From the NCBI RefSeq assembly GCF_003970915.1, contig NZ_RXOF01000010.1, positions 1 to 64,000 on the forward strand: a DNA stretch of 64,000 nt, in the 5' to 3' direction. The notes beneath the pieces are model-generated. The model searched no databases, was not told the origin of the DNA, and saw only the letters and a program-made list of their open reading frames with translations. The DNA is from Hymenobacter gummosus. GTDB lineage: Bacteria; Bacteroidota; Bacteroidia; Cytophagales; Hymenobacteraceae. Below are positions 16,238-24,977 of this stretch, one piece after another (position 1 is the first letter of the stretch; every line of letters begins with the position of its first letter). Made by a program: the position numbers and the translations under genes.

Positions 16238-17074
16238 TTAGTTGCGGCCGCCGCCGCCGGGGCCGCCGAAATTGTCCATCATGCGCTGGCGGAAGTCGGC
16301 GCGGGCTTTGTCGCGCAGCTCCTTCAGCTCGGCTTCTGATACCTGCTGGGCCTGGGCGCCGGGGCGCACGTCGGCTTCGGCCACGGGGGCTTTCAGGTCG
16401 ACTTTGGTGGCGCGGAACTGCTCGGTGCTGCCTTCCACGGCCAGCACCACGCCTTTGTCGGGCGTCAGCTCGCGGATGGGCGAGTAGGTGAAGGGCAGCT
16501 CGGTGGTCAGCCACACGGTGTAGGTTTCCTTGCGGAAGGGCACGGTGGCCTTGCGGCAGGTGTAGCCGGCAATTTTTTTGGTCTGGTCCGTCAGCTGCCA
16601 GCCTTCGGTTTTGGCTATGGGCGCGTCGGCCCGGTACTCGGTGGTTTTATCGTCCTTTTTCAGCGTCAGCACGGTGGTGGCGCTGCGCTCCTGCAGGTTG
16701 AGGTAGGTCGATTCCTCGAAGGGCCGGCCGAGGTTGGTGGTCTGCGGTCCGCGGCTACCCCCGCCGCCGGGGCCGGCGTCGACGACGGTACGCACCATCA
16801 TGCCGCCCCCGCCTTCCAGGACCTCCTTGGCGTAGTCGCCGGCGAAGCTCAGCGTCTGGGCGAAGGTGCGCACGTCGGGCACGTCGGCGGGGAAATCGGG
16901 GGAGCCGGGGCGCACCTCCTGGCCGTTGACGACGATGCGCAGCTGGCTGGGGTCGATGCGGCGGGAGGCTTCGTAGCTGATGCGGCCGCGGCTCTGGGCG
17001 TGCAAGTGCTGGAAGGCGCTGAGGCCGGTAACCAGCAGCAGGGCGACGAAGAGGATGGTCAGGGGCTTTTTCAT
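16238..17074 (-). CDS. GLPGLI family periplasmic protein
   Basis: 278 residues from the ATG at 17074 (signal peptide MKKPLTILFVALLLVTGLSA). The core GLPGLI pattern is present: GRISYEASRRID at the start, then TTEYRADAPIAKTEGWQLTDQTKKIAGYTCRKATVPF, then YTVWLTTELPFTYSP. It has Gly/Pro-rich inserts (PGGGGSRGP in the middle, GGPGGGG at the C-terminus) similar in character to the loop in the neighbouring barrel protein. The family is specific to Bacteroidota and frequently pairs with barrel proteins; its biochemical role is unknown. It diverges from the histidine kinase gene and probably shares its regulatory region (17121-17160). Confidence 0.85.
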   Translation of the reverse strand: MKKPLTILFVALLLVTGLSAFQHLHAQSRGRISYEASRRIDPSQLRIVVNGQEVRPGSPDFPADVPDVRTFAQTLSFAGDYAKEVLEGGGGMMVRTVVDAGPGGGGSRGPQTTNLGRPFEESTYLNLQERSATTVLTLKKDDKTTEYRADAPIAKTEGWQLTDQTKKIAGYTCRKATVPFRKETYTVWLTTELPFTYSPIRELTPDKGVVLAVEGSTEQFRATKVDLKAPVAEADVRPGAQAQQVSEAELKELRDKARADFRQRMMDNFGGPGGGGRN

Positions 17075-17120
17075 GGCGGGGCTGTGACGAATGTGGTTGA
17101 CGTCGGCAAAGCACCGCAAG

Positions 17121-17160
17121 CGGCTTGTAAAGCACTGTTATCGTGTGTTAAACTGTGTTA
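17121..17160. promoter_or_regulatory. Four 10-bp-phased TGTtA boxes, likely response-regulator sites
   Basis: TGTAA, TGTTA, TGTTA and TGTTA end at 17130, 17140, 17150 and 17160, exactly one DNA turn apart. Tandem direct repeats with about 10-11 bp spacing are the usual binding mode of OmpR/PhoB-type regulators. They lie in the divergent region between the GLPGLI gene and the kinase gene, beside an OmpR-type regulator gene. The inference is autoregulation plus control of the barrel/GLPGLI pair. Confidence 0.55.
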
Positions 17161-17223
17161 ACGGCCGCCCGCCACCGCCCGGCGGGTTGTATTTTCGCTC
17201 AGCACTTCCCTCCTGCCCCGCCC

Positions 17224-18702
17224 ATGAAACGCCGCATCCGCTCCATTTTCTGGCTACTGGCGGCCTGCATCCTGGGCATCAACGGCTTCCAGGCCTACTG
17301 GCTCTACAACACCTACCAGCTCAGCCGCACGCAGTTTGAGCGCACCACCCGCGAGGCCCTGGTGGCCGTGGTGCAGCGCCAGCTGCTGACGGGCGCCCGG
17401 CAACTGGCCCTGCGCAGCCCCGGTCCGGGCCAGATCCTGGTGCGCCAGTTCAGCTCGGCCGACGACGGCCGCGCCGCCGACCAGGTCACGGTGCTGCGCG
17501 GCGCGGCGCTACCGGGCGCTGCGCCCTTGCGCGTGGGCGTTTCCCGGCAGCTGGAGCACCAGCTGCTCGTCACCACCCGGCGCGGCGGGGCCGATTCGGC
17601 CACCCGCATCCGGTGGCGCCGCGGCGCCGACACGGCCGCCCGCACCCTCTCGCGCATCATCATCGACGACTGGGCCGGCGCCCGGCGCATCAACCTGCCC
17701 CAGCTCACGGCCGCTTACCAGGCCGAGCTGCGCCTGCGCAAGGTCAGCCCCGCGGCCGTGCTCGATACGCTCACGGTACCCGCCGGCCCGGCCGCTACGG
17801 CCCCGGTGGCGGGCAAGCCCGCCCCGGCCGGCTACCCCGTGCAGACGCCCCCGGTGCCGCTGAACCCGCTTCGCTCCCTGTATGTGCAGGCTTCCTTGCC
17901 GGCGCCCACCTCCTCCATCCTGCGGCAGATGGGCGGGCTGCTGGCCGGCTCGGTGGCCCTGCTCGCCCTCACCACCGGCTGCTTCGGGCTGATGCTGAAC
18001 ACGATTCTGCGGCAGAAAAAGCTGGCCGACGTCAAGAACGACTTCATCAACAACATGACCCACGAGCTGAAAACCCCGCTGGCCACGGTGTCGGCGGCGG
18101 TGGAGGCCCTGCAGCACTTCGGCGCCCTCAACGACCCGCAGAAGACGCAGACCTACCTGAGCATCTCGCGCGGGGAGCTGCAGCGGCTGTCGGATCTGGT
18201 GGAAAAGGTGCTGCACATGGCCGTGGAGGAGCGGCAGGAGCTGCGCCTTAACCCCGAGCCGGTGCGCCCCGCCGCGCTGGTGCAGGAGCTGGTGCAGCGC
18301 CACCAACTGAAAGCGCCCAAGCCGGTGCACTTCCGGGTGGATATCGACGCCACCGACGCCGTGCCGCTGGACCCGCTGCACATGGCCGGCGTCATCAACA
18401 ACCTCATCGACAACGCCATCAAATACTCCCGCGAGCAGGTGACCATCAGCCTGCGCGGCCGCCGCGACGAAACCGGCTGGCGCCTCACCGTGCAGGACGA
18501 CGGCATCGGCATTCCGCGCAGCTACCAGGACGCGGTTTTCGACCGGTTTTTCCGCGTGCCCACCGGCAACCTGCACCCCGTCAAGGGCTTCGGCCTGGGC
18601 CTCTACTACGTGCGCCAGGTGGTGGAGCGCCACGGCGGCCGCATTGCCGTGCGCAGCGAGCCAAACCGCGGCAGCGAGTTCAGCCTGTGGCTGCCGGTTT
18701 GA
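17224..18702 (+). CDS. Membrane sensor histidine kinase
   Basis: 492 residues from the ATG at 17224. The N-terminal membrane segment (IRSIFWLLAACILGINGF) and a second one (about 236-260, LLAGSVALLALTTGCFG) enclose a periplasmic sensor of about 200 residues with no recognised fold. HisKA carries the phospho-acceptor H280 (NNMTHELKTPLA). HATPase_c has the N box NNLIDNAIKYS (about 392), DDGIGIP (about 424) and GFGLGLYYVRQVV (about 455). There is no HAMP domain. It should phosphorylate the regulator at 18919. A 216-base inverted word-repeat separates the two genes, which otherwise look like one operon. The stimulus is unknown; neighbours suggest envelope or outer-membrane stress. Confidence 0.93.
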   Translation: MKRRIRSIFWLLAACILGINGFQAYWLYNTYQLSRTQFERTTREALVAVVQRQLLTGARQLALRSPGPGQILVRQFSSADDGRAADQVTVLRGAALPGAAPLRVGVSRQLEHQLLVTTRRGGADSATRIRWRRGADTAARTLSRIIIDDWAGARRINLPQLTAAYQAELRLRKVSPAAVLDTLTVPAGPAATAPVAGKPAPAGYPVQTPPVPLNPLRSLYVQASLPAPTSSILRQMGGLLAGSVALLALTTGCFGLMLNTILRQKKLADVKNDFINNMTHELKTPLATVSAAVEALQHFGALNDPQKTQTYLSISRGELQRLSDLVEKVLHMAVEERQELRLNPEPVRPAALVQELVQRHQLKAPKPVHFRVDIDATDAVPLDPLHMAGVINNLIDNAIKYSREQVTISLRGRRDETGWRLTVQDDGIGIPRSYQDAVFDRFFRVPTGNLHPVKGFGLGLYYVRQVVERHGGRIAVRSEPNRGSEFSLWLPV

Positions 18703-18917
18703 TTAATGTGGGTGAATGTGCTGCGCTTCGCTAATGTGCTGATGTGCTAATGTGCTAATGGTGTTGAATGTGGCTGATGTGGCTGATGGTTAAACGACCT
18801 CATTAGCACATCAGCACATTCAACCACGTTCAACCACATTAGCCACATTCAGCCACATCAGCCACATTCAACACCATTAGCACATCAGCACATTAAACCA
18901 CATTAGCACATTAATTC
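18703..18917. repeat. Inverted array of degenerate ATGTG(C/G) words
   Basis: The whole gap between kinase and regulator consists of variants of an 8-9 bp word (ATGTGCTA, ATGTGGCTG, ATGGTGTTG), then the reverse-complement array (TAGCACAT, CAGCCACAT, CAACACCAT). A 32-bp segment on the left, around 18755-18786, is perfectly inverted at 18850-18881. The array ends directly before the regulator start codon. Any mRNA spanning both genes would form a very long hairpin with alternative registers. Confidence 0.85.
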
Positions 18918-18918
18918 C

Positions 18919-19596
18919 ATGCCTTCCATCCTTCTCATCGAAGACGAGCCCGCGCTGGGCATGATTGTGAAAGACAGTCTGGAAGTGCGCGGCTTCGAGG
19001 TGCGCTACGCCGCCGACGGGCAGCAGGGGCTGGAGCTGTTTCGCCAGCAGCGGCCCGACATTGTGGTGGCCGACGTGATGATGCCCCGGCTCGACGGCTT
19101 TTCGCTGGCCGAAATCATCCGGCGCGAGAGTCCGCAGGTGCCCATCATCTTTCTGACGGCCCGCTCCCAGCCCGCCGACGTGGTGCGCGGCTTCGAGCTG
19201 GGCGCGGCCGACTACCTCAAGAAGCCCTTCAGCATGGACGAGCTGATTGTGCGCATCCGGGCCCGGCTGGGTCAGTCGGCGGTGCCCGCGGGCCCGGCGG
19301 GCCTGCTCCGCCTGGGCCACTACCAGTTCGACCACCCCAAGCAGCGCCTGCACTGGCCGGGCCGCGAGGAGCAGCCCCTCACCCACCGCGAAGCCGAACT
19401 GCTCAAGCGCCTCTACGAGCGGCGCAACCAGGTGCTGGAGCGCGCCGCCGTGCTGCAGGAGCTGTGGGGCGACGATAATTTCTTCAACGGCCGCAGCCTC
19501 GACGTGTTCATCACCCGCCTGCGCCGCTACCTCAAGGACGACCCACAGGTGCAGATTGTGAACGTGCGCGGCATTGGCTATAAGCTGCTGCTGTAG
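18919..19596 (+). CDS. OmpR-family response regulator
   Basis: 225 residues. The receiver domain has the acidic pair E8-D9, the phospho-acceptor D52 (VVADVMMPRLDG), the T of FLTAR and the K of LKKPF. The winged-helix DNA-binding domain (about 130-225) has EAELLKRLYERRNQVLERAAVLQELWG and the recognition-helix region SLDVFITRLRRYLKDDP, ending NVRGIGYKLLL. It is the cognate partner of the kinase just upstream. The likely targets are the phased boxes at 17121-17160. Confidence 0.95.
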   Translation: MPSILLIEDEPALGMIVKDSLEVRGFEVRYAADGQQGLELFRQQRPDIVVADVMMPRLDGFSLAEIIRRESPQVPIIFLTARSQPADVVRGFELGAADYLKKPFSMDELIVRIRARLGQSAVPAGPAGLLRLGHYQFDHPKQRLHWPGREEQPLTHREAELLKRLYERRNQVLERAAVLQELWGDDNFFNGRSLDVFITRLRRYLKDDPQVQIVNVRGIGYKLLL

Positions 19597-19611
19597 CCGC
19601 ACCGGCGGGGC

Positions 19612-19642
19612 TTGGGCCGGGCAGCGCCGCAGCGTAGCTTTG
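19612..19642 (+). promoter_or_regulatory. Near-consensus Bacteroidota promoter
   Basis: TTGG (19612-19615), 19 nt, then a perfect TAGCTTTG (19635-19642). The predicted start lies near 19650. This rules out the overlapping ATG at 19574 as the start of the next gene and favours the TTG at 19682. Confidence 0.7.
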
Positions 19643-19681
19643 GGCAGCTTCCTTTATTGTTTTCCGCCGATTCTGCCCCGC

Positions 19682-21604
19682 TTGAAACCCCTGCTCTACC
19701 TCTGCCTCACGACGGCCCTGCTGCTGGGGCTGCTGCGCGCCACCCGGCGCCCCGCCGCCCCGGCCGACGTGGCCGAGCAGCTGCTGCGCCGCGGCATCCT
19801 CAACGCCGCCGGCCGCGCCGAGCTGCAGCGCCGCCTGCGCGGCGGGGAGCTGCGCACCGAAATCCGCAACCCGCTCACCCAGGTCAGCACCCAGTGGCGC
19901 GACAACAGCCCGGCCGCCGTGCTGGCCTTCTGCGCTGAAGCGTTCCGGCAGGCCTTCATCTACCGCACCCTGCCGCCCGAGCTGGGTCCGTCCGATGTGT
20001 ACCTCGGCGGCGAAGCTCTGGCGCTGTCCGACTCGCTGAGCGCCCCGGCCCGGGCCCAGCGGCAGCGCGTGGCGGACCTGCTGCGGCGCTTCCAGGGCGA
20101 CACGGCCGCCGTCATGCGGGAAATGTACCGGCAGCTGCCCGCGCAGTATCACCTGGAAGACAAAATCAAGGCCGAAGACTCGGTAGCGGAGGGCGGCTGG
20201 ACCATCTTTCCGCCCCTGGCCTCCCTGCCCCGGCAGCACTGGATTGCCGACGGGCGCAGCACCCTGGGCAAGACGCGCACCCGCACCGCCCGCGACCTGC
20301 ACGCCTTGGGTTTGCTCGACGACGCGGCCCTGCGGCAGGTGCTGGCCGGCATCCGTAGCGGGCAGCTGCGCACCGAGGCCGACGTGTGCCAGCGCGGCTC
20401 GGAGCTGATGCAGCTGGCCGCTACCGCCGGCCCGCGCCGCGCCGAGCAGCGGCGGTGGCTGCAGCAGCTGCAGCAAGCGGGCCTGCTCACGGCCGCCGGC
20501 GTGCAGCAGCTCAGCCGCACCGACATCCGCCACGCCGAGCTGCTCCCCTTCGAGGTGCTGGCCCACTCGCCCCGGGCGCGCATCCTCGATTTGCGCCGCC
20601 TGCCCCCGGCCCCGCAGCAGCTGTACCCGGTCATTCTGGCCCAGCTGCCGGCCCTGTTGCCCGGCTTCCGCCCCACCGACGTGCAGGTGGAAGTGCGCCG
20701 CCGCTCTATGGACGAGACGCTGTGGGTCGACAGCGTAGTGCTCAGCTTCCGGGCCGACGGACGCCGCTACCGCACCGCGTTCTACCAGGATTTGGCGCGT
20801 AAGGACGGCACCGATACGCCCCCGCTCGGCGCCAAGGTCGGCTACGAGTTCCGGCGCGGCGTGAATCAGTGGCTGGCCGACCAAAACTCCCCGCTGCGGC
20901 TGTACCTGGCTACCACCCCGGATGCGCAGTCGGTGTACGGCAACGAGCGGCTGGGCCTGGTGGCCCTGACGGCCCGGCAACGCCCGCTCTGGGGCGAGGA
21001 CGGCTATTTTCTCACCCGCGAGTCGCACGACAACGGCTTCAGCACGCCCCGCATCGAGGCGCTGATTACGGAGGCCGAACAGCTGGGGCTGCTGAGCCAC
21101 CTGACGGCCGCCGAAAAGGCCGCCGGCCGGGCGCAGGTCCTGGGCGGAGAGGTAACGAGTTACGCCGAGCTGCTGCGCTGCTTTCCGCACCTGCTGCTGG
21201 TTATCGACGGCGAATCGGCCAACCCGCCGCGGCCCTACGCCACCCTCACGCAGCTGCTGGCCCGCAGCTCGCGCGGGGGCTTCCGGCCCACCGACATCGA
21301 AGACGGCTTCGGCGACGATTACCCGCGGGCCCGCACCGTGCCCTTCGCCTTTCGCCACGGCGGCCGGCGCTACCACGCGGAGCTGGAGGTCAAGGACGAC
21401 TGGCTGGACGACGCCTTTTTCGACCTCATCGACCAGGCCCTGCGGGCGCCTGGCTCGGCGGGGCAGTTCTACGAGTGCCTCAGCGGCGAAGGGCTGATTT
21501 TCCTCACCCCAACCCAGCACCGCCACCTGCAACGCACCCAGCCGGCCCTGTTCCGGGGCCCCGAAGCTTTAGCCGGGGACGAGGAAGCCGACCTGCCGTT
21601 CTGA
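19682..21604 (+). CDS. Secreted protein of unknown family with an internal repeat
   Basis: About 640 residues. I chose the TTG at 19682, which gives MKPLLYLCLTTALLLGLLRA, a clean signal or anchor segment, and lies downstream of the promoter at 19612-19642. The alternative ATG at 19574 overlaps the regulator gene and precedes that promoter. The body is rich in Arg, Leu and Gln with helical repeats. Two segments resemble each other: GFRPTDVQVEV...FRADGRRYRTAFYQD and GFRPTDIEDGF...FRHGGRRYHAELEV, about 190 residues apart, each after a Leu-rich helix. No catalytic motif is visible and no family is recognised. It is probably periplasmic or outer-surface. It is transcribed alone. Confidence 0.7.
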   Translation: MKPLLYLCLTTALLLGLLRATRRPAAPADVAEQLLRRGILNAAGRAELQRRLRGGELRTEIRNPLTQVSTQWRDNSPAAVLAFCAEAFRQAFIYRTLPPELGPSDVYLGGEALALSDSLSAPARAQRQRVADLLRRFQGDTAAVMREMYRQLPAQYHLEDKIKAEDSVAEGGWTIFPPLASLPRQHWIADGRSTLGKTRTRTARDLHALGLLDDAALRQVLAGIRSGQLRTEADVCQRGSELMQLAATAGPRRAEQRRWLQQLQQAGLLTAAGVQQLSRTDIRHAELLPFEVLAHSPRARILDLRRLPPAPQQLYPVILAQLPALLPGFRPTDVQVEVRRRSMDETLWVDSVVLSFRADGRRYRTAFYQDLARKDGTDTPPLGAKVGYEFRRGVNQWLADQNSPLRLYLATTPDAQSVYGNERLGLVALTARQRPLWGEDGYFLTRESHDNGFSTPRIEALITEAEQLGLLSHLTAAEKAAGRAQVLGGEVTSYAELLRCFPHLLLVIDGESANPPRPYATLTQLLARSSRGGFRPTDIEDGFGDDYPRARTVPFAFRHGGRRYHAELEVKDDWLDDAFFDLIDQALRAPGSAGQFYECLSGEGLIFLTPTQHRHLQRTQPALFRGPEALAGDEEADLPF

Positions 21605-21716
21605 AAAGCGGCGGTCAGCTAGGCAGTAAAAGGTGCTTGTAAAGTCTAATAATTGGCCCGCGCGGGTGCTTGGTGCCGGGTTAATCGTTTCCTGGTCAAT
21701 GGCCAGAAAGTCAGAC

Positions 21717-21745
21717 TTTGCCGACAATAGATGGATATAGGTTCG
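21717..21745 (+). promoter_or_regulatory. Promoter of the SBBP-repeat protein gene
   Basis: TTTG (21717-21720), a 17-nt spacer and TAGGTTCG (21738-21745) give one mismatch to the -7 box. The ATG is 58 bases further on at 21804. The spacer is at the short end of the accepted range. Confidence 0.45.
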
Positions 21746-21803
21746 GTGCTGCGTTGCAAATTGGCTTTACGCCCGCACACCGCGGCCTCTATCTGTTGCT
21801 GCT

Positions 21804-23918
21804 ATGTGTTGGTTCCGTTGGGCTCTACAGCTGTTTTTACTTATGCTTGGGCTACTCGGCTCCGTGGGAGCGGCGGTGGGCCAGATTCCGGGCTTTAGTT
21901 GGGTGGTTTCGTGCGTGCCCATCAACGATGCCAACGACATAGGCCACCGCCGAGCCCTGGCCGCCGACCAGTGGGGCAATAATTACGTTACGGGCCGGTT
22001 TGAGGGCACCACGCAGTTCGGGCCGTTCGCGCTTTCGGCTCCCGGTAGGGGCAAGCTGTTTGTCGCGAAGCTTGATGCGGTCGGCAATTATCAGTGGGTA
22101 GCAAGCATCAGCGGGGATGACGAGGACTCCCAGGGGCAGAGCATTGCCCTAGACCGCCAGGGCAATGCATACGTAACCGGCTACGTGGCTGGCAGCAACC
22201 TGCTGTTCGGAAACGTGAGGGTCCCGAACACCAGTACGAATGGCTACAGCGACGTATTTGTGGCCAAGATCAGCCCGACGGGGACCTGGCTCTGGGCCAC
22301 CCGCGCCGGCAGTCGGGCCACCGACATTGGCCGCAGCATTGCCGTCGATACGGCCGGCAATGCGTACGTAGCCGGGGTGTACTACGGCGAAACGGTTACC
22401 TTTGGCAATACGCAGCTGCCGGCCGAGCAGTACAGCACCGATGTATTCGTGGCCAAGCTCAACCCGCAGGGCCAGTGGCAATGGGCCGTTCGGGCGGGTG
22501 GACCCGCCATTGAAGACGTGGGAGGCATTGCCGTCGGCCGGCGCGGCCAGGTTGCTGTTGCCGGGTATTTTCAGGGGCAAGCCCGCTTTGGCAGCCAGCG
22601 GCTGAACGCGCCGGGCTGGCACGACGTCTTCGTGGCCCAGCTTACTACTGCGGGCCAGTGGCAATGGGCCGTGCAGGCCGGCGGCGCAGGCAGCGACGCC
22701 GCCAGTAGCATAGCCGCCGACACCATCCGGCACGAGTGGCTGGTGACGGGTTCCTTTGCGGGTCCGGTCGGCGAATTCGGCTCCTTCCGGCTGCCAGCGG
22801 CCACGCAGACCGCCTTTGTGGCGCGGCTGGACACCGCCGGGCAGTTTCGCTGGGCCACGGCGCCAACGGGCACCTCAAATTGCCAGCACGTAGCCGTCGA
22901 CGGCAGTAGTCAAGCTTACCTGCTGGGAAACTTCAACGACCAGCTACGTCTCGGCTCCACTACGCTGTCGTATGCAAACCCGATTTCCCGGCTCTATGGA
23001 GCCCTGTTTGTGGCCCGTCTGGCCGCCGATGGCACCTGGGGCCCCGTGGTGGCCGCGGGTAACTCCTCCAATGGCTACGGCACCAGTCTGGCCCTCGATG
23101 GCAGCGGCAACGCCTACCTCACAGGATTTATGCTAAGCCAATACGCGCAGGGTACTTCCGCCGATTTCCCGCCTCTGCAGCTGGCCACGCCCCGCTTGGC
23201 CACTACGGGCTTTGTGGCCTGCCTGCGGGCCATTCCTGCCGCCGATGATGTGATGCTGTGCGCCGGCGGGCAAATCGAGCTTGTCGGGCCGGCCGGCGCC
23301 ACGCGGTACCAGTGGTCGACCCGCGAAACCACGCCGCGCATCGTGGTTCGGCAACCCGGTATTTACCACGTCACGGCCACCCAGGCCGATGGCCGCCTCG
23401 TGCAGCAGCGCTACCAGGTACGCTTGTTCAGTTTCGCTGGCACGCAGGGGCTCGGCTCCGATACCACGCTCTGCCACGGCACCCAGCTGCTGCTGCGCGC
23501 CCCTACGCACGGCAGCCTGCCCCTCACCTATCGTTGGTCCGATGGCTCCACCGGCGCTTCCTTGCTGATTCATCAGCCAGGGCAGTATTCGGTAGAAGTA
23601 ACGTCGGCCTGCGGCAGCTACACGGCCCGGCGGCGCGTGGACTTCGACCACTGTGGCGCGCTGACGGCCGCGCTGATTCCGAACATCATCACCCCCAACA
23701 ACGACGGCTCAAACGACGTGTTCAGGGTGCCCGGGCTCACCCGCCAGCCCGTGGCCTGGGCGCTGACGGTGTACAACCGCTGGGGCGCCCAGATCTATAC
23801 GACTTCCGCCTACCACAACGACTGGGGCCGCGATGCCCCCGCCGGTACTTACTATTACCAACTGCGCGCAGCCGACGGCAGCCAGTCGGTGCGGGGCTGG
23901 CTGGAAGTGGTGCGCTGA
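21804..23918 (+). CDS. Secreted SBBP beta-propeller protein with gliding-type (CHU_C) C-terminal domain
   Basis: 704 residues. After a signal peptide (MCWFRWALQLFLLMLGLLGSVGAAVG) comes a series of about eight SBBP repeats (for example DRQGNAYVTGYV, DTAGNAYVAGVY, DGSGNAYLTGF; about residues 45-440). These fold as beta-propeller blades. Ig-like modules (about 470-620) follow. The C-terminus, IPNIITPNNDGSNDVFRVPG...VYNRWGAQIY...DAPAGTYYYQLRA, is a gliding-motility-associated type B sorting domain used by the type 9 secretion system. It is probably a surface or released adhesin. The gene ends base to base against the convergent gene at 23919, with no spacer. Confidence 0.88.
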   Translation: MCWFRWALQLFLLMLGLLGSVGAAVGQIPGFSWVVSCVPINDANDIGHRRALAADQWGNNYVTGRFEGTTQFGPFALSAPGRGKLFVAKLDAVGNYQWVASISGDDEDSQGQSIALDRQGNAYVTGYVAGSNLLFGNVRVPNTSTNGYSDVFVAKISPTGTWLWATRAGSRATDIGRSIAVDTAGNAYVAGVYYGETVTFGNTQLPAEQYSTDVFVAKLNPQGQWQWAVRAGGPAIEDVGGIAVGRRGQVAVAGYFQGQARFGSQRLNAPGWHDVFVAQLTTAGQWQWAVQAGGAGSDAASSIAADTIRHEWLVTGSFAGPVGEFGSFRLPAATQTAFVARLDTAGQFRWATAPTGTSNCQHVAVDGSSQAYLLGNFNDQLRLGSTTLSYANPISRLYGALFVARLAADGTWGPVVAAGNSSNGYGTSLALDGSGNAYLTGFMLSQYAQGTSADFPPLQLATPRLATTGFVACLRAIPAADDVMLCAGGQIELVGPAGATRYQWSTRETTPRIVVRQPGIYHVTATQADGRLVQQRYQVRLFSFAGTQGLGSDTTLCHGTQLLLRAPTHGSLPLTYRWSDGSTGASLLIHQPGQYSVEVTSACGSYTARRRVDFDHCGALTAALIPNIITPNNDGSNDVFRVPGLTRQPVAWALTVYNRWGAQIYTTSAYHNDWGRDAPAGTYYYQLRAADGSQSVRGWLEVVR

Positions 23919-24743
23919 TTACGGCAGCTTCGGCTGCGGCTGCGGGCTGAGCATGTAGCCGGCGGGTACTTTCGGCGTCACGGCGAGGTGGTTGAGCCGG
24001 CGGCCGTCCTTGCCGTCGGTGCGGTCGGCGGCCAGCAACAGGCCGCCGTAGCGGGCGTAGCCGCTCCACTGGCGGCGGAAGCTGGGCGCGGTATCGGCGG
24101 CGTTGCGGTAGAAAGCCCACTCCTCCACCAGGTAGCTGCGCGGGCTGATGTACAGCTCGTAGCGGTTGTTGGGCGTCACGCCCACGTTCTCGAAGGTCAT
24201 CTGCACCACCTGGGCCGGGGCGCCCTGCATGGTGCGGCCGGGCCCTTTGTAGAGCAGCTTCACGCCGGAGTCCTTCATCTTGAAGGGCATCAGCAGCCAC
24301 CAGGAGTTGTTGGCCCAGGTGGCGTACATGCCGCTGAGCAACTTTTTGCCTTCCTCGGTTTCGCTGATGTCCTGGCCGGCGCGGTAGGCCTTGCCGTTGC
24401 GCGAGTTGAGGTTGCCGGTCAGCACCACGTCCCCTTTCTGCCAACGGAAGTCGTTGGTTTGCTTGTCCCACACCTGGTACTGCTCACCGAAAAACTCCCA
24501 GCCGATAAAGCGCGCCTGCTGCCAGGCCTCGTAGCCGCCCATGGCCTGCATCACGCTGTCGGCCAGGGCCACGGCGCGGGCATCGGAGCCGATCTGGTTG
24601 AAGTCCTTACCGGCCGGGTAGGGCTTGACTTTGCCCAGCCGGGCGGTGGGCGTCTGGGCCGAAGCAGTGCCCGCGGGCAGTAGCAGCCCCAGCAACAGCA
24701 GGTGACACGGACGAAAAGCAAACCACGAACGAACGGACAGCAT
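23919..24743 (-). CDS. Exported protein resembling DUF6503 family
   Basis: 274 residues from the ATG at 24743, which starts a signal peptide (MLSVRSWFAFRPCHLLLLGLLLPAGTASA). ADSVMQAMGGYEAWQQARFIGWEFFGEQYQVWDK, then DFRWQKGDVVLTGNLNSRNGKAYRAG, resembles the DUF6503 group, whose beta-sheet fold is LolA/LppX-like. YELYISPRSYLVEEWAFYR follows. It is probably periplasmic or outer-membrane associated and may bind a lipid, but this is inferred from fold resemblance only. Stop codons of this gene and the SBBP gene are adjacent, with no room for a separate terminator. The upstream 427 bases hold an inverted repeat only. Confidence 0.6.
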   Translation of the reverse strand: MLSVRSWFAFRPCHLLLLGLLLPAGTASAQTPTARLGKVKPYPAGKDFNQIGSDARAVALADSVMQAMGGYEAWQQARFIGWEFFGEQYQVWDKQTNDFRWQKGDVVLTGNLNSRNGKAYRAGQDISETEEGKKLLSGMYATWANNSWWLLMPFKMKDSGVKLLYKGPGRTMQGAPAQVVQMTFENVGVTPNNRYELYISPRSYLVEEWAFYRNAADTAPSFRRQWSGYARYGGLLLAADRTDGKDGRRLNHLAVTPKVPAGYMLSPQPQPKLP

Positions 24744-24977
24744 GGCGCGGGAACGGTTTGGGGCAACAACAACGCTGCTGATACGCAAAAAGCTCGTCCG
24801 GTAGCCGGGCGGCTCCCGCGCAGCAGCCCGGGCAAGGTAACAAGCAGGCTGCTTTGGTGGCTGCTGCTCCGGCGCGGCCCGCAGTCAGTAGAGTCCATAC
24901 CGGCTGCCCGGACGGATAGCTAAACCCCAGCCGCAGCGCGGCGCCATACTGGTAGAACAGCGCATTGCCGGAACGAA

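Noticed and set aside
18703-18917. CRISPR array
   Set aside because: The repeats are too short and degenerate, are inverted and have no spacers; no cas gene in the window.
19532-21532. 666-codon minus-strand frame opposite the 640-residue gene
   Set aside because: The plus-strand reading has a promoter, a signal peptide and internal repeats; the minus reading has none.
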